DNA of 64,000 bases, from positions 3,410,001-3,474,000 of the forward strand of contig NZ_CP121261.1 in the NCBI RefSeq assembly GCF_029637605.1, in the 5' to 3' direction. The translations under genes were made by a program, and so were the position numbers. Source of the DNA: Achromobacter spanius. GTDB taxonomy: Bacteria; Pseudomonadota; Gammaproteobacteria; Burkholderiales; Burkholderiaceae_B. Under the pieces are notes generated by a model. It saw nothing but the letters and a program-made list of their open reading frames with translations, did no database searches and was not told the origin of the DNA. Numbering within the stretch: the first letter of the stretch is position 1; the number at the start of each line of letters is the position of its first letter. This document shows, in pieces, positions 45,475-54,582 of the stretch.

Positions 45475-46323
45475 ATGAGCAGAACCGTCAACCCGCCGCC
45501 AGCGACCACCCGCTGCCAGCGTCTACTACTGACCGGCGCCGCCGGCGGCCTGGGGCAAGTGCTGCGTCCCCGACTCAAACCCCACGCCAAGGTACTGCGC
45601 GTTTCCGACGTGGCGCCCTTGGGCCCCGCGGGTGAGGGCGAAGAAACCATGCCGTGCGATCTGGCCGACGCCGCCGCCGTGTCATCGCTGGTGCAGGGCG
45701 TGGACGCCATCGTGCACCTGGGCGGCGTGTCGGTCGAACGCCCGTTCGAAGACATCCTGCCCGCCAACATCCAGGGCGTCTACAACCTCTACGAAGCCGC
45801 CCGCGTGCATGGCGTGCGGCGCGTGGTGTTCGCCAGTTCCAACCACGTCATCGGCTTTTACGAACAGGGCCAGCAGTTGGACGCCGACGTGCCGTTGCGG
45901 CCCGACGGCTACTACGGCCTGTCCAAAGCCTACGGAGAGCACCTGTCGCGCTTTTACTTCGACCGCTACGGCATCGAAACCGTGTGCCTGCGCATCGGCT
46001 CGTCATTTCCTGCGCCCAAGGATCGCCGCATGCTGATCACCTGGCTCAGCTATGACGACCTGACCGACCTGATCACGCGCGCGCTGTTCACACCCGGCGT
46101 CGGGCATCTGATCGTCTACGGCGCCTCCGCCAACCGCGATAGCTGGTGGCGCGACGATGCGGCGAAGGTGCTGGGCTTTGTGCCCAAGGACTCTTCCGAG
46201 CGCTTTCGCGCGCAGGTGGAAGCGCAGCCGCCGCTGCCCGCCGACGACCCCGCCGCCCGGTATCAGGGCGGCGCGTTCGTCAAGGCTGGCCCGTTTCCCT
46301 TTCCCGCCAACACCTCCAAGTAG
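45475..46323 (+). CDS. udh: Uronate dehydrogenase (NAD-dependent)
   Basis: Short-chain/extended SDR enzyme expected to oxidise D-galacturonate or D-glucuronate to the aldarolactone. 282 aa: nucleotide motif LLLTGAAGGLGQVLRP, VHLGGVSVERPFEDIL, the SSNHVIGFY block typical of Udh and the catalytic YGLSKAYGE. ATG 45475 is the first start downstream of the promoter and operator; the longer frame starts inside the promoter. The gene is followed 8 bp later by a SMP-30 lactonase and then a TRAP transporter, which matches the oxidative uronate pathway. Confidence 0.85.
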   Translation: MSRTVNPPPATTRCQRLLLTGAAGGLGQVLRPRLKPHAKVLRVSDVAPLGPAGEGEETMPCDLADAAAVSSLVQGVDAIVHLGGVSVERPFEDILPANIQGVYNLYEAARVHGVRRVVFASSNHVIGFYEQGQQLDADVPLRPDGYYGLSKAYGEHLSRFYFDRYGIETVCLRIGSSFPAPKDRRMLITWLSYDDLTDLITRALFTPGVGHLIVYGASANRDSWWRDDAAKVLGFVPKDSSERFRAQVEAQPPLPADDPAARYQGGAFVKAGPFPFPANTSK

Positions 46324-46331
46324 GCGCCGCC

Positions 46332-47216
46332 ATGCCCACATGCGCCGAACGCGTTGGAGACATGCTGTGCGGCGTCGGAGAAAGCCCGGTATGGCGCGCC
46401 AGCGACCAGACATTCACCTGGACCGACATCCCGAATAAAACGCTGTGGCGCTGGTCGCCCGCCAGCGGCGAATTCGCGCTTTGGTCGCTGCCCCAGATGG
46501 CGGGCTGCATCGCCATGCGCGGCGCGGGCTGGTTGCTGGCGATGGAAGATGGGGTGTACACCTGCGACGCGCTGCTGCCCGATACGCCGTGCCAGCCTCG
46601 CCTGCTGGCCGGCGTCACGCACACGGCCGCCCACATGCGCTTCAACGACGGCCGCTGCGACCGGCAAGGCCGCTTCCTGGCGGGCACCATGGTGATGGAC
46701 ATGGGCCGGGCGCAAGCGGCCGGCCGCCTGTATCGCCATGACGCCAGCGAAAACAGGCTAGCGGTGCTGCTGGACGACCTGATCGTGCCCAACGGCCTGG
46801 CCTTCAGCCCGGACGGCAAGACGATGTACCTGTCCGACTCCCACCCGTCGCGCGCCATGGTCTGGGCGTTTGATTACGACGTGGACAGCGGCACACCCCA
46901 CAATCGCCGCCCCTTCATCCCTGCCCTGCCCGCCGGCCGCCCCGATGGCGCCGCCGTTGACGCGGACGGCGGCTATTGGATCTGCGGCAACGACGCGGGC
47001 CGCGTCTATCGCTACACGCCCGATGGCCGGCTGGACCAGACCTACGTCGTTCCCGCCCGCAAGGTCGCCATGTGCGCCTTCGGCGGCGCGGGCATGGACA
47101 CGCTTTTCATCACGTCGATACGCCCCGCCGACGCCGCCCCCGGCGCCTTGGACGGCGCGTTGTTCGCCCTGCGTCCCGGCGCGCGGGGCCTGGAGGAAAC
47201 CGCCAGCGCCGGCTAG
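46332..47216 (+). CDS. SMP-30/gluconolactonase/LRE-family lactonase
   Basis: Six-bladed beta-propeller of 294 aa. Metal ligands fit GVGESPVW (Glu), HMRFNDGRCDRQG (Asn/Asp) and PNGLAFSPDG...YLSDS (Asn/Asp). Its predicted job is to hydrolyse the aldarolactone made by the upstream uronate dehydrogenase to the open aldarate. ATG 46332 begins 8 bp after the udh stop. The downstream dehydratase and aldolase or semialdehyde dehydrogenase of the pathway are not in the window. Confidence 0.88.
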   Translation: MPTCAERVGDMLCGVGESPVWRASDQTFTWTDIPNKTLWRWSPASGEFALWSLPQMAGCIAMRGAGWLLAMEDGVYTCDALLPDTPCQPRLLAGVTHTAAHMRFNDGRCDRQGRFLAGTMVMDMGRAQAAGRLYRHDASENRLAVLLDDLIVPNGLAFSPDGKTMYLSDSHPSRAMVWAFDYDVDSGTPHNRRPFIPALPAGRPDGAAVDADGGYWICGNDAGRVYRYTPDGRLDQTYVVPARKVAMCAFGGAGMDTLFITSIRPADAAPGALDGALFALRPGARGLEETASAG

Positions 47217-47327
47217 CACCCGACCGGGGCGGCGGTGCCGCGCCCCACGCAACACAGGTCTGTACACGAAGAGCTTCGAGGCCGTCCTGGCCCATAACGA
47301 AACGCCGTACTCCAACCGGAGGTAGAC

Positions 47328-48305
47328 ATGCTGCGCCCCACCCTGACCCGCGCCATTTTGGCGGCGGTTGCCTTGCTGACGCTGGTCCCCCTTGCCAACG
47401 CGGCCGAGCTGCGATCCGCCGACATCCATCCCGACGACTATCCCACCGTGCAAGCCGTGCGCCAGTTCGGCGAACTGGTCAAGCAACGCACCAACGGCCG
47501 CATCACCGTCAAGGTCTACGCGGGCGGCTCGCTGGGCAATGAAGACGATTCGATCGAACAGGTAAAGCTGGGCGCCCTGGCCATGGCGCGCGTGTCCAGC
47601 GCCGCCATGCACAACATCTGCCAGACCACGCGGGTGCCATCGCTGCCGTTCCTGTTCCGCTCGAAAGAACATCTGCACAAGGTGCTGGACAGCGAGATCG
47701 GCGATCAGATCCTGCGCTCTTGCGAGGCCGCCGGCTTTGTCGGCCTGGCCTGGTATGACAGCGGTTCGCGGTCCATGTACACGCGCGACAAGCCCGTCAA
47801 GACGCTGGCCGATGCCAAGGGCATGAAGATTCGCGTACAGCAGTCGGACCTGTCCGTCGCCATGGTCGAGGCCATGGGCGGCAATGCCACGCCCATGCCG
47901 ATGGGCGAGGTCTATACGTCGTTGAAGACCGGGCTGGTGGATGCGGCCGAAAACAATTTCCCCAGCTACGAAAGCGCGCACCACTACGAAGTCGCCAAGT
48001 ACTACTCCATGACCGAGCACACCATGACGCCGGAGATTCTGATTTTCTCCAAGCGCCAATGGGACAAGCTTGCGCCCGAGGATCAGAAGATCCTGCGCGA
48101 GGCGGCACGCGAATCGGTGCCGTTCATGCGCAAGCTGTGGGACGAGCGCGAACAGAAGTCGCGCGCCGTGGTCGAGAAAGCCGGATCGCAGATCGTGACG
48201 GTGGACAAGGCGTCGTTCCAGGGTGCGATGAAGCCGGTGTACGACCGCTTCGTGACCACGCCCGAAATGAAAGACCTGGTCGCGAAGATCCAGGCTGTTC
48301 AGTGA
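47328..48305 (+). CDS. TRAP transporter solute-binding protein DctP type
   Basis: Periplasmic capture protein, 325 aa, signal peptide of 25 residues (cleavage after ANA). The carboxylate-binding Arg lies in MKIRVQQSDL, followed by MPMGEVYTSLKTGLVDAAENN, the DctP signature. A GGAGG ribosome site lies 5 bp before the ATG. With the two membrane subunits it forms a complete TRAP system, most likely for a hexuronate given its partners. Confidence 0.92.
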   Translation: MLRPTLTRAILAAVALLTLVPLANAAELRSADIHPDDYPTVQAVRQFGELVKQRTNGRITVKVYAGGSLGNEDDSIEQVKLGALAMARVSSAAMHNICQTTRVPSLPFLFRSKEHLHKVLDSEIGDQILRSCEAAGFVGLAWYDSGSRSMYTRDKPVKTLADAKGMKIRVQQSDLSVAMVEAMGGNATPMPMGEVYTSLKTGLVDAAENNFPSYESAHHYEVAKYYSMTEHTMTPEILIFSKRQWDKLAPEDQKILREAARESVPFMRKLWDEREQKSRAVVEKAGSQIVTVDKASFQGAMKPVYDRFVTTPEMKDLVAKIQAVQ

Positions 48306-48312
48306 GGGCGAC

Positions 48313-48876
48313 ATGTTGGCTACACCCACGAATCACACCCACGTAGCGGAGGATGGCCGGGCGCAAGCCCTGGCCGGTCCGCTGGACGCCTACACGCGCG
48401 GCTGCGCCATGCTGGCGCGGGCCTGCATGTGGACCAGCGTGTTCGGGCTGGTCTGCCTGATCATCGCGGTCAGTTTGCAGATCTTCGGCCGCCACGTGCT
48501 CAACAGCACGCCCACCTGGGCCGAAAGCCTGTCGCTGCTGCTGGTGTTGTACGTCACCATGCTGGGTGCGGCGGTCGGCGTGCGCGACGCCGGGCATATC
48601 GGCTTCGAGCTGCTGCTGGACGCGCTGCCCGCGCGCGGACAACGGCGGCTGCGCATTGTCATCCATCTGCTGGTGCTGCTGTTTGGCGTGTTGATGGCCT
48701 GGAATTGCGGCGTGCTGGCAGAATCGGTACACGCCTACAAGATTCCCAACCTGGGTATCTCGAACGCCTGGAAGTACGTCCCCGCAACCCTGTCGGGCAC
48801 CTTGATCGCGCTCTTTTCGCTTGAGCACATCATCGCCATCCTGCGCAACCATAAGGTGGTACCAGCATGGCGCTGA
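48313..48876 (+). CDS. TRAP transporter small membrane subunit DctQ type
   Basis: 187 aa with four hydrophobic spans; FGRHVLNSTPTWAESLSLLLVLYVTMLGA is characteristic (conserved W-AE). The N-terminal 30 residues are longer than usual. It overlaps the DctM gene by 10 bp. Confidence 0.9.
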   Translation: MLATPTNHTHVAEDGRAQALAGPLDAYTRGCAMLARACMWTSVFGLVCLIIAVSLQIFGRHVLNSTPTWAESLSLLLVLYVTMLGAAVGVRDAGHIGFELLLDALPARGQRRLRIVIHLLVLLFGVLMAWNCGVLAESVHAYKIPNLGISNAWKYVPATLSGTLIALFSLEHIIAILRNHKVVPAWR

Positions 48877-50150
48877 CACTGCTTTCGTTTACGTTCATGG
48901 GGTTCCTGGTGATCGGCGTGCCGGTGGCCTTTGCCATCGGTTTGTCGTCTCTCACCGCGATCATGGTCGAGGACCTGCCACTGGCGGTGGCGTTCCAGCA
49001 GATGACGTCGGGCATGAACGCGTTTTCGTTTCTGGCCATTCCCTTCTTCATCTTCACGGGCGAGCTGATGCTGTATGGCGGCATCGCCGAGCGCATCGTC
49101 AATTTCGCCAAGTCGCTGGTGGGCCATGTGCGCGGCGGGTTGGGCATGTCCAACGTGGTGGCCTGCACGCTGTTCGGCGGCGTGTCGGGCTCGCCGGTGG
49201 CGGACGTGTCCGCCATGGGCTCGGTGATGATTCCGATGATGAAGCGCGAGGGCTATCACGCCGACTACGCCGTCAACGTCACGACCCACGCGGCGCTGGT
49301 GGGCGCGCTGATGCCGACCAGCCACAACATCATCATCTACACCTTGGCGGCGGGCGGCAAAGTATCCATTGCCGCGTTGATCGCGGCGGGGGTCGTGCCG
49401 GCGTTGATCCTGACGCTGTGCAATCTGGCCGCCGCGTATTTCGTGGCGCGCAGCCGGGGCTATCCCGCCGGCACGTTCCCGGGCTGGCACATCGTGCTGC
49501 GTTCGCTGGTGGCTGCGACACCCGGGCTGTTCGTGGTAGTGCTGATCATCACCGGGATACTCAGCGGCGTGTTCACGGCAACGGAATCGGCGGCGGTGGC
49601 GGTGTTGTATGCCTTGGCGCTGACGGTGTTCGTCTACCGCTCGTTGACCTGGGACCAGTTCGTGCGCGCCGCCAGCAAGGCAGTCAAGACGACGGGCGTA
49701 GTGCTGCTGCTGATCGGCATTTCGGCCACTTTCGGCTATCTGATCAGCTTCTACGGCGTGGCCGAAAAAACGGGCCAACTGATGGCCTCGATCTCGACCA
49801 GCCCGTGGGCCATCTTCCTGATGGTCAACATCATCCTGTTCGTGCTGGGCACCTTCCTGGACATGGCCGCCACCATCCTCATCTGCACGCCGATCTTCCT
49901 GCCGATCTGCATGCAGTATGGAATGGGCCCGGTGCAGTTCGGCATCGTGATTCTGCTGAACTGCGCGCTGGGATTGAATACGCCACCGGTGGGCACCACC
50001 CAGTTTGTGGGGTGCGCCATCGGCGGGGTATCCGTGGGGACGGTGATGCGCACGATATGGCCGTTCTACGGCGCGTTGCTGGCCGCGTTGGCGCTGGTGA
50101 CTTACGTACCGGCGTTTTCTCTGTGGCTGCCTGGCGTGCTGCTTGAATGA
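48867..50150 (+). CDS. TRAP transporter large membrane subunit DctM type
   Basis: 427 aa with about 12 spans; the Na+-coupled transport subunit. Conserved IPFFIFTGELM, GGVSGSPVADVSAMGSVMIP, MPTSHNIIIYTLAAGG and LNCALGLNTPPVG. Its last 49 bp overlap the 3' end of the convergent PAP2 gene. Confidence 0.93.
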   Translation: MALTLLSFTFMGFLVIGVPVAFAIGLSSLTAIMVEDLPLAVAFQQMTSGMNAFSFLAIPFFIFTGELMLYGGIAERIVNFAKSLVGHVRGGLGMSNVVACTLFGGVSGSPVADVSAMGSVMIPMMKREGYHADYAVNVTTHAALVGALMPTSHNIIIYTLAAGGKVSIAALIAAGVVPALILTLCNLAAAYFVARSRGYPAGTFPGWHIVLRSLVAATPGLFVVVLIITGILSGVFTATESAAVAVLYALALTVFVYRSLTWDQFVRAASKAVKTTGVVLLLIGISATFGYLISFYGVAEKTGQLMASISTSPWAIFLMVNIILFVLGTFLDMAATILICTPIFLPICMQYGMGPVQFGIVILLNCALGLNTPPVGTTQFVGCAIGGVSVGTVMRTIWPFYGALLAALALVTYVPAFSLWLPGVLLE

Positions 50151-50893
50151 GCGAGCGACGACGGGGATGGGCCGTTCGCACCGGCCCGTCCCACGATGAC
50201 CGGAAGGAAGAACAGCGCCGCAAGAAACCACAGCAACGTGGCGGACCACAGCGTCTGACTCAGGAAATGCGCGCCTTGCAGGATGCGCACCATCGAAAAC
50301 AAGACCCCGGCCGACATACCCACCGCCAGGCCCCACCAGCGCCACGACGGCCGGTTAAGCGCCCAGCCGGCAAAGTAAAGCGTCAGCATCGAATAGCCCG
50401 CGCCCGCGTGCCCGCTCGGCAGGGCGCCCCCCGCCTGTGCGCGCGCCCAAGTCCACCAACGCAGCGGGTAAGGCGTATAGCCCCCTAACGTATCCAGGTC
50501 GTAAGGACGCGGCAAGGTCGTGTAGTGCTTGATCTGATTCACCAACAACTGACCGACAAGGCAGGTCGCCGCCAATGCCAATGCCGGCCCGCGCCACCTG
50601 CGCCACGACGGCACACGGAAACTGGCGGCCACCACGCCCGCGGCGCCCAGGGCCACGCCGATGGGCAGCACCAGCACCAGGCGATGGCCCAACAGCTCCA
50701 GCAGACGGTTCGCGCGCAAGGGAAAGTTGTCCAGCGCCGGGTTGAACAGCGCGTGCGCGATGCGCAGGTCCAGACCCGACACATTGGCCCACCATGAGAC
50801 GGCCGCCAACGCCACGGTCACGCCGATGAGTTGGCTGCATGAGTACCAGGCAAGCGTGGGCGCGCGCGCTGCGGGCGGCAAAGGGGATGGCAT
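50102..50893 (-). CDS. PAP2-family membrane phosphatase
   Basis: About six spans and the three PAP2 motifs: KHYTTLPRPYD, ALPSGHAGAGYS and VRILQGAHFLSQTLW. In the third, the Asp that usually supports the nucleophilic His is Gln. Possible substrates are lipid A, undecaprenyl-PP or phosphatidate. ATG 50893 gives 263 aa; TTG 50965 (287 aa) would overlap the kinase stop and couple translation, but neither has a good ribosome site. Third gene of an operon with an OmpR-type regulator and a histidine kinase. The last 16 codons overlap the end of dctM. Confidence 0.87.
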   Translation of the reverse strand: MPSPLPPAARAPTLAWYSCSQLIGVTVALAAVSWWANVSGLDLRIAHALFNPALDNFPLRANRLLELLGHRLVLVLPIGVALGAAGVVAASFRVPSWRRWRGPALALAATCLVGQLLVNQIKHYTTLPRPYDLDTLGGYTPYPLRWWTWARAQAGGALPSGHAGAGYSMLTLYFAGWALNRPSWRWWGLAVGMSAGVLFSMVRILQGAHFLSQTLWSATLLWFLAALFFLPVIVGRAGANGPSPSSLAHSSSTPGSHRENAGT

Positions 50894-50961
50894 GGGGAGC
50901 GTCGACGAGGAACGGTTCGAAGGCAAGCGCAGAGCGTAGCCGGTCGAAGGTCGAAAATTCG

Positions 50962-52311
50962 TCAAATTTGCGTCGGCGCGCTTGGCTCGGCAGTACTGGA
51001 ATAGGCGTCAAACCGCAGCAGGAACCGCGTCCCGCGCGACGCGGGTGCCTGAGAAGACTCTACCGTCAGCAGCCAGCCTTGCATGTCGCAGACGCGCTTG
51101 GCGATCGCCAGGCCCAGGCCACGCGCGGCCTCATGCTGCTCGGCGGCGCCCGAGTCGCGCATGCGCCCGCTGTAGTAGCGGCGGAACAGGAACGGCAGAT
51201 CGTCCGCCGCAATGCCCTTGCCGTCGTCGCGCAAATCAAGCACGCCGGGCGCGTGAAACCGAACCGTGAGCGTGGCCGGGGCGGCGTGCTCGACCGCATT
51301 GCGCACCAGGTTTCGCAACACGGTCAAGAGCGCGTAGCGGTCCAGGGTCAGCACGTGGCCGGGGCCGATCTGATTGTCGAAGCGCAAGTGCGCCAGCCCG
51401 GCCTGGGCCTCGTAGCCGCGCCAGGCGTCATCCATGCAGACGCCAATATCCACCGGCGCGGGCGGCAGCAACTGATCGCGCGCCATCGCGCGGGCGCTTT
51501 CCAGGCAGACGATCACGTCGTCCACGTTGTCCACCACGCGCGTCAAACGCTGGTGCTGGTCTGGCGTCAGCGATTGGGTCAGCAGCATCAACTCACTGTC
51601 GGAACGGATGGCAGCCAGCGGCGTGCGGATTTCGTGGCTGAGATTGCCGGCAAACTCGCGCTCACGCGCGATGGACCGGTCCACCTGGTTCTGCACGCGG
51701 TTGAAAGCTTCGATCAGGCGGCCGGCCTCGTCGTCGCGGGTGACGGCCATGTCGGGCGCGCCGGGGGCCCAGGTTGCCAGCCGGTCGGTCAAATCCAGCA
51801 AGGGCCCCACCGCCACCGCCGCCACCCGCCGCGACAAGGCATAGGCGCCCAGCACGCAGATGGCGCCCACGCCCAGCACGATCAGGCCGAAATCGTGAAC
51901 CCGCTCTTCGTTATCGGTGGCGTCGTACAGCAAATACACCTTGCCGCGGCCCGTATCGGCCACCATGACGTGCCAGGTATAGGCGCCCGGTTCGATCAGG
52001 TGCAGGCCGTTGTCCAGCCCCTGCACCTCGTCGGGGATGCCGGGGGGACGTTGCCCGTCCACACTCATCCAGGCGCGCATCGAGCCGCCCAGTTCACGGA
52101 CGCCCTGACGCGGCATGAACTCGTCGCTGGCGCGGGCATGCTGCACCAGCCGGTCCATTTCGGTGTTGAGGATGTCGTTGACCAGGTCATCTTCCATCTG
52201 GTCGAACGTCAGATAGGCCAGCAGGGCCAGTGCGGTCACGAACAGCGCCACCGTTCCGGTCAGCGCCCAGACGACCCGCTGGGTCAGCGTGCCGCCCGCC
52301 GCGCGCGTCAT
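50962..52311 (-). CDS. Two-component sensor histidine kinase
   Basis: 449 aa: TM1 about 13-35, a periplasmic sensor of about 105 residues, TM2 about 142-162, HAMP, then a HisKA box FAGNLSHEIRTPL with H226 and an HATPase domain (NLVRNAVEHA, LDLRDDGKGI, GLGLAIAKRVCDMQGW). The ATG overlaps the response-regulator stop (ATGA). The sensor domain is acidic (DQMEDDLVNDIL), which could suit cation or peptide sensing as in PmrB/PhoQ-like kinases; this is inference. Confidence 0.92.
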   Translation of the reverse strand: MTRAAGGTLTQRVVWALTGTVALFVTALALLAYLTFDQMEDDLVNDILNTEMDRLVQHARASDEFMPRQGVRELGGSMRAWMSVDGQRPPGIPDEVQGLDNGLHLIEPGAYTWHVMVADTGRGKVYLLYDATDNEERVHDFGLIVLGVGAICVLGAYALSRRVAAVAVGPLLDLTDRLATWAPGAPDMAVTRDDEAGRLIEAFNRVQNQVDRSIAREREFAGNLSHEIRTPLAAIRSDSELMLLTQSLTPDQHQRLTRVVDNVDDVIVCLESARAMARDQLLPPAPVDIGVCMDDAWRGYEAQAGLAHLRFDNQIGPGHVLTLDRYALLTVLRNLVRNAVEHAAPATLTVRFHAPGVLDLRDDGKGIAADDLPFLFRRYYSGRMRDSGAAEQHEAARGLGLAIAKRVCDMQGWLLTVESSQAPASRGTRFLLRFDAYSSTAEPSAPTQI

Positions 52312-53021
52312 GCGGCGGCCCCGTTTAGTGTCAGGCGCCAGCCGGTGCCGTGCAGGGTTTCGATGCCGTCGAATCCGGCATCGGCCAAGGCGCGGCGCAG
52401 CAGGTGCACCTGGCTGCGCAACGCGTCGGACGACGGCGGCTCGTTGCCCCACAGCAGGGATTCCAGTTCTTCGCGGGCCACCACGCGGCCCGGGTCGCGC
52501 ATCAGCGCGTCCATGATCAGGCTTGCCTTGCGCGTCAGGTGCACGGGCTGGCCATTGACCAACACGCCACGGCCGCGCGTGTCGTATTGCAGCGGGCCGA
52601 ACACACGTACCGCATCCACCGTGGCCCCCTTGGCGCGCTGAATCAGCGCCAGCAGCCGGGCCTCGACTTCCAGCAGGGCGAAGGGCTTGGTCAGGTAGTC
52701 GTCGGCGCCATGCGAGAAGCCCGTGAGCTTGTCTTCAAGGCTGTCGCGCGCGGTCAGCATCAGCACCGGCACATCCGCGCGCATGTCGTTGCGCAGCGCA
52801 TGCAGCACCGCATTGCCGTCCATGCCCGGCAAGCCGATGTCCAGGATCAAGGCATCGAAGCGCTGCGCCTTGACGCTCGCCAGCGCGGCGTGGCCGGTGT
52901 ACGCGACGTCCGGCAGGAACCCGCGAACTTCCAGGAAGGAATACAGGTTGCCGGCAATGATGTGATCGTCTTCGACAATCAGCACCCGGTAATTCGCACC
53001 CGCCGCGGGGCTGACTGCCAT
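52308..53021 (-). CDS. OmpR-family response regulator
   Basis: 237 aa. Receiver with acidic pocket VEDDH, phosphoacceptor D61 (LILDIGLPGMDG), Thr in LTARD and Lys in DYLTKPF; C-terminal winged helix (VHLTRKASLIMDALMRDPGR, SSDALRSQVHLLRRAL). First gene of the operon with the kinase and PAP2 phosphatase, so the phosphatase is probably one of its targets. Confidence 0.93.
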   Translation of the reverse strand: MAVSPAAGANYRVLIVEDDHIIAGNLYSFLEVRGFLPDVAYTGHAALASVKAQRFDALILDIGLPGMDGNAVLHALRNDMRADVPVLMLTARDSLEDKLTGFSHGADDYLTKPFALLEVEARLLALIQRAKGATVDAVRVFGPLQYDTRGRGVLVNGQPVHLTRKASLIMDALMRDPGRVVAREELESLLWGNEPPSSDALRSQVHLLRRALADAGFDGIETLHGTGWRLTLNGAAA

Positions 53022-53068
53022 GGTTGACGCTCCGTTTGGATTGAACGCGAGTCCGGCGCCGGCAAGCG

Positions 53069-54484
53069 CTAGGCTTGCAGCACCTTGCCCGGGTTCATCA
53101 GCCCTTGTGGATCCAGCGCACGCTTGATCCGGCGCATCAGCGCCAATTCAACCGGGCTTTTATAGCGCGGCAACTCGTCGCGCTTGAGCTGCCCGACCCC
53201 GTGCTCGGCACTGATGGAGCCATGGTGCGCGTGCACGCTGTCGTGCACCACGCCATAGATTTCGCTTTGCAGCGCCAGCAGTTCGGCTTCGGTCTGGCCG
53301 GGTGCGTTGGCCACGTTGTAATGCAGGTTGCCATCGCCCAGATGGCCGAAGATGACGTGGCGCACGCCTGGAAAGCGCGCCTGCAACAAGGCATTGGTCT
53401 TGTGCACGAAGCCGGCGATGGACGAAATGGGAATGGACACGTCGTGCTTGACCGACTTGCCCAGCTCGGCTTCGGCCAGCGGAATGCTTTCGCGCAGATG
53501 CCACAGCGCCTTGCTTTGCGACACATTGGCGGCAATGGCGGCGTCGTGGATCAGGCCGGCGTCGATGGCCTCGCCCAATACGGCTTCAAAGCGGTCACGC
53601 GCGTGCGCCTCGCTTTCGCTATCGGACAATTCCAGCAGCGCGAACCAGGGGGATTCGGCGGAGTCGCCCTCGAAAGGCAGGCGCTGTTGCGGGAACAGGC
53701 GCACCACCCCTTGCAGGCAGGCGTTGCTCATGAGTTCGAAGCCCGTCAGCGCCGCGCCGAAACCGGCGCGCGCGCGTGACAGCACTTCCACCGCCTGGTC
53801 GATGGTGTCCAGCGTCAGCAACGCGGTGCAGGAAGCGACTGGCCGGGGAAACAGTTTCAGCGTGGCGGCGGTGATGATGCCCAGCGTGCCTTCGCTGCCG
53901 ATGTACAGGTCGCGCAGGTCGTACCCGGTGTTGTCCTTGCGCAGGCCGCGCAGCCCGTCCCAGATCTCGCCTTCCGCCGTCACCACTTCCAGGCCCAGCG
54001 TCAGGTCGCGCGTGTTGCCGTAGCGCAGCACCTGCGTGCCGCCGGCATTGGTAGCCAGGTTGCCGCCTATGGTGCAACTGCCTTCGGCGGCCAGGCTCAA
54101 GGGGAACAGTCGGTTGGCGCCCGCGGCGGCTTCCTGCAGCGCTTGCAGGATGCAGCCCGCTTCCACGGTGATGGTGTCGTTGTCGGTGTCCAGGTTGCGC
54201 ACCGCGGTCAGGCGGGCCGTGGACAGCACCACGGCGCGGCCGGTGTCGTCGGGCGTGGCGCCACCGCACAGGCCCGTGTTGCCGCCCTGCGGCACCACCG
54301 GCACGCCATGGTGCAGGCAAAGCTTCACGGCGTCGGCCACTTCCTGCGTGGAACCCGGTCGTATCACCGCCAGCGCCGAGCCACGGTAACGGCGGCGCCA
54401 GTCCAGCACATAAGACTCGGCGTCCTCGCCGGTCAGCACATGGGCAAAACCCAGGAGGGACTGTAGATCGCTCAGCAATGTCAT
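53069..54484 (-). CDS. FAD-binding D-2-hydroxyacid dehydrogenase (GlcD/D2HGDH type)
   Basis: 471 aa. FAD PCMH domain with VPQGGNTGLCGGATPD and LRDLYIGSEGTLGIITAATL, and a C-terminal FAD-linked oxidase domain with metal-binding HVIFGHLGDGNLHYN and SAEHGVGQLKR. It oxidises a D-2-hydroxyacid such as D-lactate, glycolate or D-2-hydroxyglutarate; lack of GlcE/GlcF partners argues for a stand-alone enzyme. ATG 54484 begins the family N-terminus; the 90-residue upstream extension is Arg/Pro-rich and not real. Confidence 0.9.
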   Translation of the reverse strand: MTLLSDLQSLLGFAHVLTGEDAESYVLDWRRRYRGSALAVIRPGSTQEVADAVKLCLHHGVPVVPQGGNTGLCGGATPDDTGRAVVLSTARLTAVRNLDTDNDTITVEAGCILQALQEAAAGANRLFPLSLAAEGSCTIGGNLATNAGGTQVLRYGNTRDLTLGLEVVTAEGEIWDGLRGLRKDNTGYDLRDLYIGSEGTLGIITAATLKLFPRPVASCTALLTLDTIDQAVEVLSRARAGFGAALTGFELMSNACLQGVVRLFPQQRLPFEGDSAESPWFALLELSDSESEAHARDRFEAVLGEAIDAGLIHDAAIAANVSQSKALWHLRESIPLAEAELGKSVKHDVSIPISSIAGFVHKTNALLQARFPGVRHVIFGHLGDGNLHYNVANAPGQTEAELLALQSEIYGVVHDSVHAHHGSISAEHGVGQLKRDELPRYKSPVELALMRRIKRALDPQGLMNPGKVLQA

Positions 54485-54582
54485 AGGCGCCGCACAAAAA
54501 TGGCCTGGGACGCGCCCAGGCTTGGGTATGGGGATGTGCGGGCTATTGTAGGGGCGGAATCGCGCGGGCTGAAAGCGCCGCG

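Noticed and set aside
45348-45770. N-terminal extension of the GntR regulator by 141 residues
   Set aside because: It would cover the divergent promoter, operator and start of udh; GntR/FCD proteins start just before the winged helix.
50839-52641. A 600-residue plus-strand frame over the histidine kinase
   Set aside because: Antisense shadow of a complete kinase and response-regulator pair with overlapping stops and starts.
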